Assembly (NCBI GenBank): GCA_944322145.1
Contig: CALUNW010000001.1
Span: forward strand, 186,001-250,000
Reading direction: 5' to 3'
Source: an uncultured Atopobiaceae bacterium
Lineage (GTDB): Bacteria > Actinomycetota > Coriobacteriia > Coriobacteriales > Atopobiaceae
Length of the DNA stretch: 64,000 bases
Below, one piece after another: positions 60,989 to 64,000 of this stretch. Position numbers and translations under genes: made by a program. Every line of letters starts with the position of its first letter. Position 1 is the stretch's first letter. The notes beneath the pieces are model-generated. The model did not search any database and was not told the DNA's origin. It worked only from the letters and a program-made list of their open reading frames with translations.

Positions 60989-62002
60989 CTACGCGGCGGC
61001 GACGCGCTCGAAGAAGGCGAGCGCGTTCTCTGCGCAGAGCTTGCGCGCCACGGTCTCGCCAAAGCGGGAGACGAGAAGGACCTGGAAGTCCGGCATCGTC
61101 TGGGAGCCGTTCAGGAACGCGGGCACGTCGCAGCCGTCATAGTCGCTGCCGAGCGCGACGGCGTCCTCGCCGCCGAGCTCGAGCCAGTGCTCCACGTGGG
61201 CGGCGACGTCGTCGAAGGTCACGCGCCCGGGTGTGCCGCCGTCGGCGAGGAAGGAGCAGCAGTAGTTGAGGCCCACGACGCCGCCGAGGTCGACGATCGC
61301 ACGGAACTGGTCGTCGGTGAGGTTGCGCGGGTGGCCGCAGACGGCGCGGGCGTTGGAGTGGCTCGCGGCGAAGGGACGGCGCGCGAGGCGGCAGACGTCC
61401 GCGAGGCCCTCGTCGTTGAGGTGCGAGACGTCGAGCGCGATGCCCGCGCGCTCCATCTCGACGAGCGCGGCCGCGCCGAGCGGGGAGAGCCCGGCGTGCG
61501 AGTCGTGCCCGCTCGCGAGCGGACCGGCGGCGTTCCAGGTGAGCGAGGCCATGAGGACGCCGCGCTCGGCGAGACGGGCCACGAGCCCGAGGTCGGCGGC
61601 GAACATCCGCGCGTTCTCGATCGTGCGCACGGCAACGAAGCGGCCGGGGGCCAGCGCGGGGCGGATGTCGGCGGCACGCCGCGCGAGGGTCACGACATCC
61701 GCGTTTTTCTCGGCCTGCGCCTCCGCGTGGGCAAAGACGTGGTCGCAGAAGCGCGCCGCCTGCTCGGGCGAGAGCTCGTCGGGGACGTAGCACGCCAGGC
61801 ACTGCGCCCAGGGCGTGTCGCCCACGGCCTGGAGCGAGAGGTGGCAGCGGTTGCGCGCGAGCTCGCGGCAGGCGTCCGGGTCCGTCTCGTCCCCGGGGCC
61901 GTAGAAGTCCCTGCCCGTCGCGGCGCGCAGATCGGCGGGAAGCGTCTGCCAGGCCAGGCGGTCGGCGGTGTCGCAGTGCAGGTCAAAGACGGGAAAAGCC
62001 AT
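60989..62002 (-). CDS. Membrane dipeptidase, peptidase family M19
   Basis: 337 residues. Zinc ligands of renal-dipeptidase type: His9-x-Asp11 in FDLHCDTADR, a Glu in LVEMERAGIALDVSHLN (metal-bridging Glu region), ASHSN with His and GSDYDG with Asp. It hydrolyses dipeptides, often with a D-residue at the C-terminus. No signal peptide is seen, so cytoplasmic. The 3' end touches repeat copy C. Confidence 0.9.
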   Translation of the reverse strand: MAFPVFDLHCDTADRLAWQTLPADLRAATGRDFYGPGDETDPDACRELARNRCHLSLQAVGDTPWAQCLACYVPDELSPEQAARFCDHVFAHAEAQAEKNADVVTLARRAADIRPALAPGRFVAVRTIENARMFAADLGLVARLAERGVLMASLTWNAAGPLASGHDSHAGLSPLGAAALVEMERAGIALDVSHLNDEGLADVCRLARRPFAASHSNARAVCGHPRNLTDDQFRAIVDLGGVVGLNYCCSFLADGGTPGRVTFDDVAAHVEHWLELGGEDAVALGSDYDGCDVPAFLNGSQTMPDFQVLLVSRFGETVARKLCAENALAFFERVAAA

Positions 62003-62070
62003 GTGTGCCCCCTCGGTCGCGGCGTGCCGCCCAGTCTAGCACGCGGCGCCGCGCGCCGGGCGTTGCCCCT

Positions 62071-62190
62071 GGTGCCGGAATCCCGTCATCTGCGTGGGAA
62101 GGTGCCTGATTGCCGAGAAATGCGCGCGTCTGGTACCAAATGAGCCGCATCTGCGTACGGGCGGCATGCAGACGGCGGAAATCCGGCACC
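62071..62190. repeat. Imperfect inverted repeat GGTGCCGGAAT
   Basis: GGTGCCGGAAT (62071-62081) against ATCCGGCACC (62181-62190), about 15/20 when extended inwards. CATCTGCGT occurs twice inside, and CCGAGAA near 62113. It fills the gap between the dipeptidase and the MFS gene. Confidence 0.55.
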
Positions 62191-62213
62191 GGCCCAGCGT
62201 GCCGGGGCGCACC

Positions 62214-63413
62214 TCACGCGCGCCCTGCGCGCTCGAGCAGCCCGCCCAGTCGGCACGTGCAGTAGAGCGCCCCCGCTCCGGCGACGACGGCTCCCGCCGT
62301 CCCCACCACAGCGATGCCGGGACCGTCGCAGATGACACCGCCCAGGATTGAGCCCGTGCCGATGCCCACGTTGAAGAGCCCGGAGAAGATGGACATGGCG
62401 ACGGCGGAGGCGTCCTGCGAGGTCACGCGGATGATCTCCGCCTGCGCGGCAACGTTGAAGGCGGTGGCGCAGGTACCCCATATGGCGCAGGTCACGAAGG
62501 GACCCGGCGCAAGGCGCGCGGTCGTCTCCAGCAGGAGCAGTGCCGCGACGATGCCGACCGTCGTCGCGCAGAGGAAGACGCGCCGATGGGCGTCGAACAG
62601 CCGCGCGAAGAGCCAGCTTCCCACCAGGCCCGCCACGCCAAAGACCGTGAGCGCGGCGGTGATGAGCCCGTCAGGAAGGGAGGCGACCTGCTGGAAGAAG
62701 GGCTCGATGTAGCTGTAGCCGACGTAGTAGCCGGTGGCAAAGAGCAGGCTCGTGAGGTAGAGGCCCACCAGCGGGCGGTTGCGCCCCAGCTCGGGCAGGC
62801 GTGCCAGCGTGAAGGGCTCGCCGGGGGAGAGGCGCGGGAAGAAGGCGAGAAGTGCGACGAGCGCCGCTGCCGCGAACGCCGCCATGCAGACAAACGTCAT
62901 GCGCCAGCCGAGCGCGAGCCCGAGGGCGCGCCCGAGCGGCATGCCGAAGATCATGGCGACCGAGGTGCCCGTCACGATCGTGGACATGGCCACGGAGGCA
63001 TGCTCCGGCGCGACGACGCGCACGGCGAACGGGGTCGCCACGGACCAGAACACGGCGTGAGACGCCGCCACCATCAGCCGCGCCGCAACGAGCAGCTCGA
63101 ACGAGGGAGCCACGGCTGATCCGACCTGCCCTGCGCAGAAGAGGGAGAGAACCGTGACGATGAGTCTTTTCGGCGGCATTCTGCTCGCCGCGAGCATGAG
63201 GGGGAGCGAGAGCAGCGCCACCGCCCACGCGTAGACGGAGATCATCGTGCCGGCGCCGGACTCGCTGAGCCCAAAGGCGCCGGCGATGTCCGTGAGCAGG
63301 CCGATCGGCACGAATTCCGACGTGTTCAGGAGAAACGCTGAGAGCGTGAGCGCCAGGAGCGGCAGGAGCTCGCGCATGGTCATGTGGCTGGTCTGGGGAG
63401 AGGGGGAATTCAC
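62214..63413 (-). CDS. MFS exporter, SotB/YdeA-like
   Basis: 399 residues, twelve transmembrane helices. The block FLLNTSEFVPIGLLTDIA at the start and GTGSILGG, TGTSVAMIFGMPLGRALG later are typical of the DHA1 SotB/AraJ group of sugar or drug efflux proteins. GTG at 63413 is preferred because AAAGGACGC lies just upstream; an internal ATG further in is possible. Alone on its strand; repeat copy D lies upstream. Confidence 0.88.
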   Translation of the reverse strand: MNSPSPQTSHMTMRELLPLLALTLSAFLLNTSEFVPIGLLTDIAGAFGLSESGAGTMISVYAWAVALLSLPLMLAASRMPPKRLIVTVLSLFCAGQVGSAVAPSFELLVAARLMVAASHAVFWSVATPFAVRVVAPEHASVAMSTIVTGTSVAMIFGMPLGRALGLALGWRMTFVCMAAFAAAALVALLAFFPRLSPGEPFTLARLPELGRNRPLVGLYLTSLLFATGYYVGYSYIEPFFQQVASLPDGLITAALTVFGVAGLVGSWLFARLFDAHRRVFLCATTVGIVAALLLLETTARLAPGPFVTCAIWGTCATAFNVAAQAEIIRVTSQDASAVAMSIFSGLFNVGIGTGSILGGVICDGPGIAVVGTAGAVVAGAGALYCTCRLGGLLERAGRA

Positions 63414-63499
63414 GGCGCGTCCTTTCGGCTGGGTGTGGCGGCGCAGACTATAGCGCGACAACGCCCCAGGCGGAAAGGAACATTGCGGCATAAGACATG

Positions 63500-63620
63500 A
63501 CAATGTGCGCGCTTTCTCGTGATGTGACCGACGCCCTCGAGGTTCTTCTCGGCAGTAGCGCGGGTAGACGAGCTGGCGGGAATTGCGCGCACCGCGGGGG
63601 AGCGCGCATGACGTCACAAG
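63500..63620. repeat. 19-bp-period palindromic repeat element, copy D (diverged)
   Basis: CTTCTCG (63545-63551) and CGGGAAT (63577-63583) keep the 32-base core spacing, with the shared GGTAGACGAGCTGGCG in between. Left GTGCGCGC (63505) and GTGACCGA (63524) are 19 apart; right GCGCGCAC (63585) is followed by irregular units ending in a TGACGTCA palindrome. Confidence 0.75.
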
Positions 63621-63650
63621 AAAACGCCCGCCCCCGGGCGGGGACGGGCG
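63621..63650 (-). terminator. Terminator of the last membrane-protein gene
   Basis: On the minus strand a GC stem built from CCCGCC and GGCGGG is followed by CGTTTTCTTG. It lies 25 bases after the stop of the minus-strand gene at 63675. Confidence 0.65.
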
Positions 63651-63674
63651 TCGAGGCGCTTCTCTGGTCGGCGC

Positions 63675-64000
63675 CTAGCGCTCGGCCTGCTCCTTGATCT
63701 TGCCGGCGAGCACGAAGCACGCGATGGCGAAGACGAGCGAGACCACGTACAGGATGGTGTCGGTGCTAACGCCGTCGAGGGCAACTCCGAGCAGCATGCC
63801 GACCAGGGCGAGGATGACCGCGACGAGGCTCAGGACGCGGAACGGGCCGATCTTGCGCGGAGTGTTGGCGCCGCGGATGCCCATGCCGGCGTAGATGAGG
63901 TAGAAGACGCCGGACACGATGCCCCAGATGCCGAAGATGATCGACCACGCCTGAAGGTTGAAGTCGATGCCGCCGACCGCCACCGTGTCGGCGGGGTCGA
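63675..64000 (-). CDS. Small membrane protein, 5' end cut by window
   Basis: The frame is open to the right edge (DPADTVAVGGIDFNLQ reading inwards), so the start probably lies outside; the GTG at 63983 is not a convincing start. Three helices are seen at about 10-32, 45-65 and 75-95 counting from that GTG, with a positively charged end (KIKEQAER). Unknown function, conserved-looking membrane protein. Confidence 0.7.
   Translation of the reverse strand, partial: DPADTVAVGGIDFNLQAWSIIFGIWGIVSGVFYLIYAGMGIRGANTPRKIGPFRVLSLVAVILALVGMLLGVALDGVSTDTILYVVSLVFAIACFVLAGKIKEQAER

Noticed and set aside
31695-63620. CRISPR array reading of the 19-bp-period repeats
   Set aside because: Units are only 19 bases apart with no unique spacers, are inverted around a centre and are dispersed over 30 kb; no cas genes are present.
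1-64000. tRNA, rRNA or replication origin
   Set aside because: No cloverleaf-type CCA-ended sequences, rRNA segments or DnaA-box clusters were recognised on reading both strands; short or unusual RNA genes could still have been missed.

Overview
The window is 64 kb of very GC-rich bacterial DNA, densely packed with genes on both strands. Codon use, the protein families and the gene combinations (a TrpR-like YerC/YecD protein, a Gram-positive AddAB pair, desulfoferrodoxin, ACT-domain protein beside a phenylacetate-CoA-ligase-type enzyme, actinobacterial LexA-type box) point to an anaerobic actinobacterium of the class Coriobacteriia, probably an Olsenella/Atopobiaceae-like gut or rumen organism. 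That assignment is an inference; no rRNA or tRNA gene is present to confirm it.

Layout. 0-8.5 kb: acyl-CoA ligase and ACT protein, tatA, a LysR regulator, an M20 peptidase, a lactaldehyde reductase-type alcohol dehydrogenase, a lipase-like protein, a holin-like membrane protein and a TrpR-like regulator. 8.5-24.1 kb: a DNA-maintenance block, addB-addA, dnaE, desulfoferrodoxin, a catalytically eroded NAD synthetase homologue, and ruvC-ruvA-ruvB under a recognisable promoter with a LexA-type box. 24.2-30.7 kb: a PTS EIIA, a DJ-1 protein, a small release-factor-like protein, a Fic protein, an ABC-2 export pair, and an ECF sigma factor with a membrane partner. 30.9-35 kb: an AlkD-type protein, a two-component system and a TVP38-type membrane protein.

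35.1-42.1 kb is an accessory stretch, less GC-rich in places and full of toxin-antitoxin type genes: an RHH/minimal nucleotidyltransferase with a 20-codon remnant of a partner, a P-loop protein, an XRE-zinc ribbon-TipAS regulator, an AbiEi/AbiEii pair, a 512-residue unknown, a guanidinium exporter behind a guanidine-III riboswitch, and a GNAT toxin paired with a RelB/DinJ-type antitoxin. Directly next to this is the most unusual gene in the window: an ABC transporter ATPase whose N-terminus is a RelB/DinJ antitoxin domain, preceded by a perfect palindromic operator candidate and followed by its FtsX-type permease.

44.7-64 kb: an orphan FtsX-type permease, a C39-like peptidase facing a VanRS-like two-component system, an MIF-type tautomerase, a heterodimeric ABC exporter, a two-gene xanthine dehydrogenase-type molybdoenzyme, a complete ECF transporter (A1-A2-T-S), an M19 dipeptidase, an MFS exporter and a truncated membrane protein.

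The intergenic DNA is unusually structured. Nearly every gene border carries a long inverted repeat. These include a 57-bp perfect-arm palindrome, nested inverted repeats, and a family of at least four (probably five) modular elements. Each of these elements has a constant 39-bp core framed by CTTCTCG and CGAGAAG, flanked by 8-bp GTGTACAC/GTGCGCAC palindromes at an exact 19-bp period.
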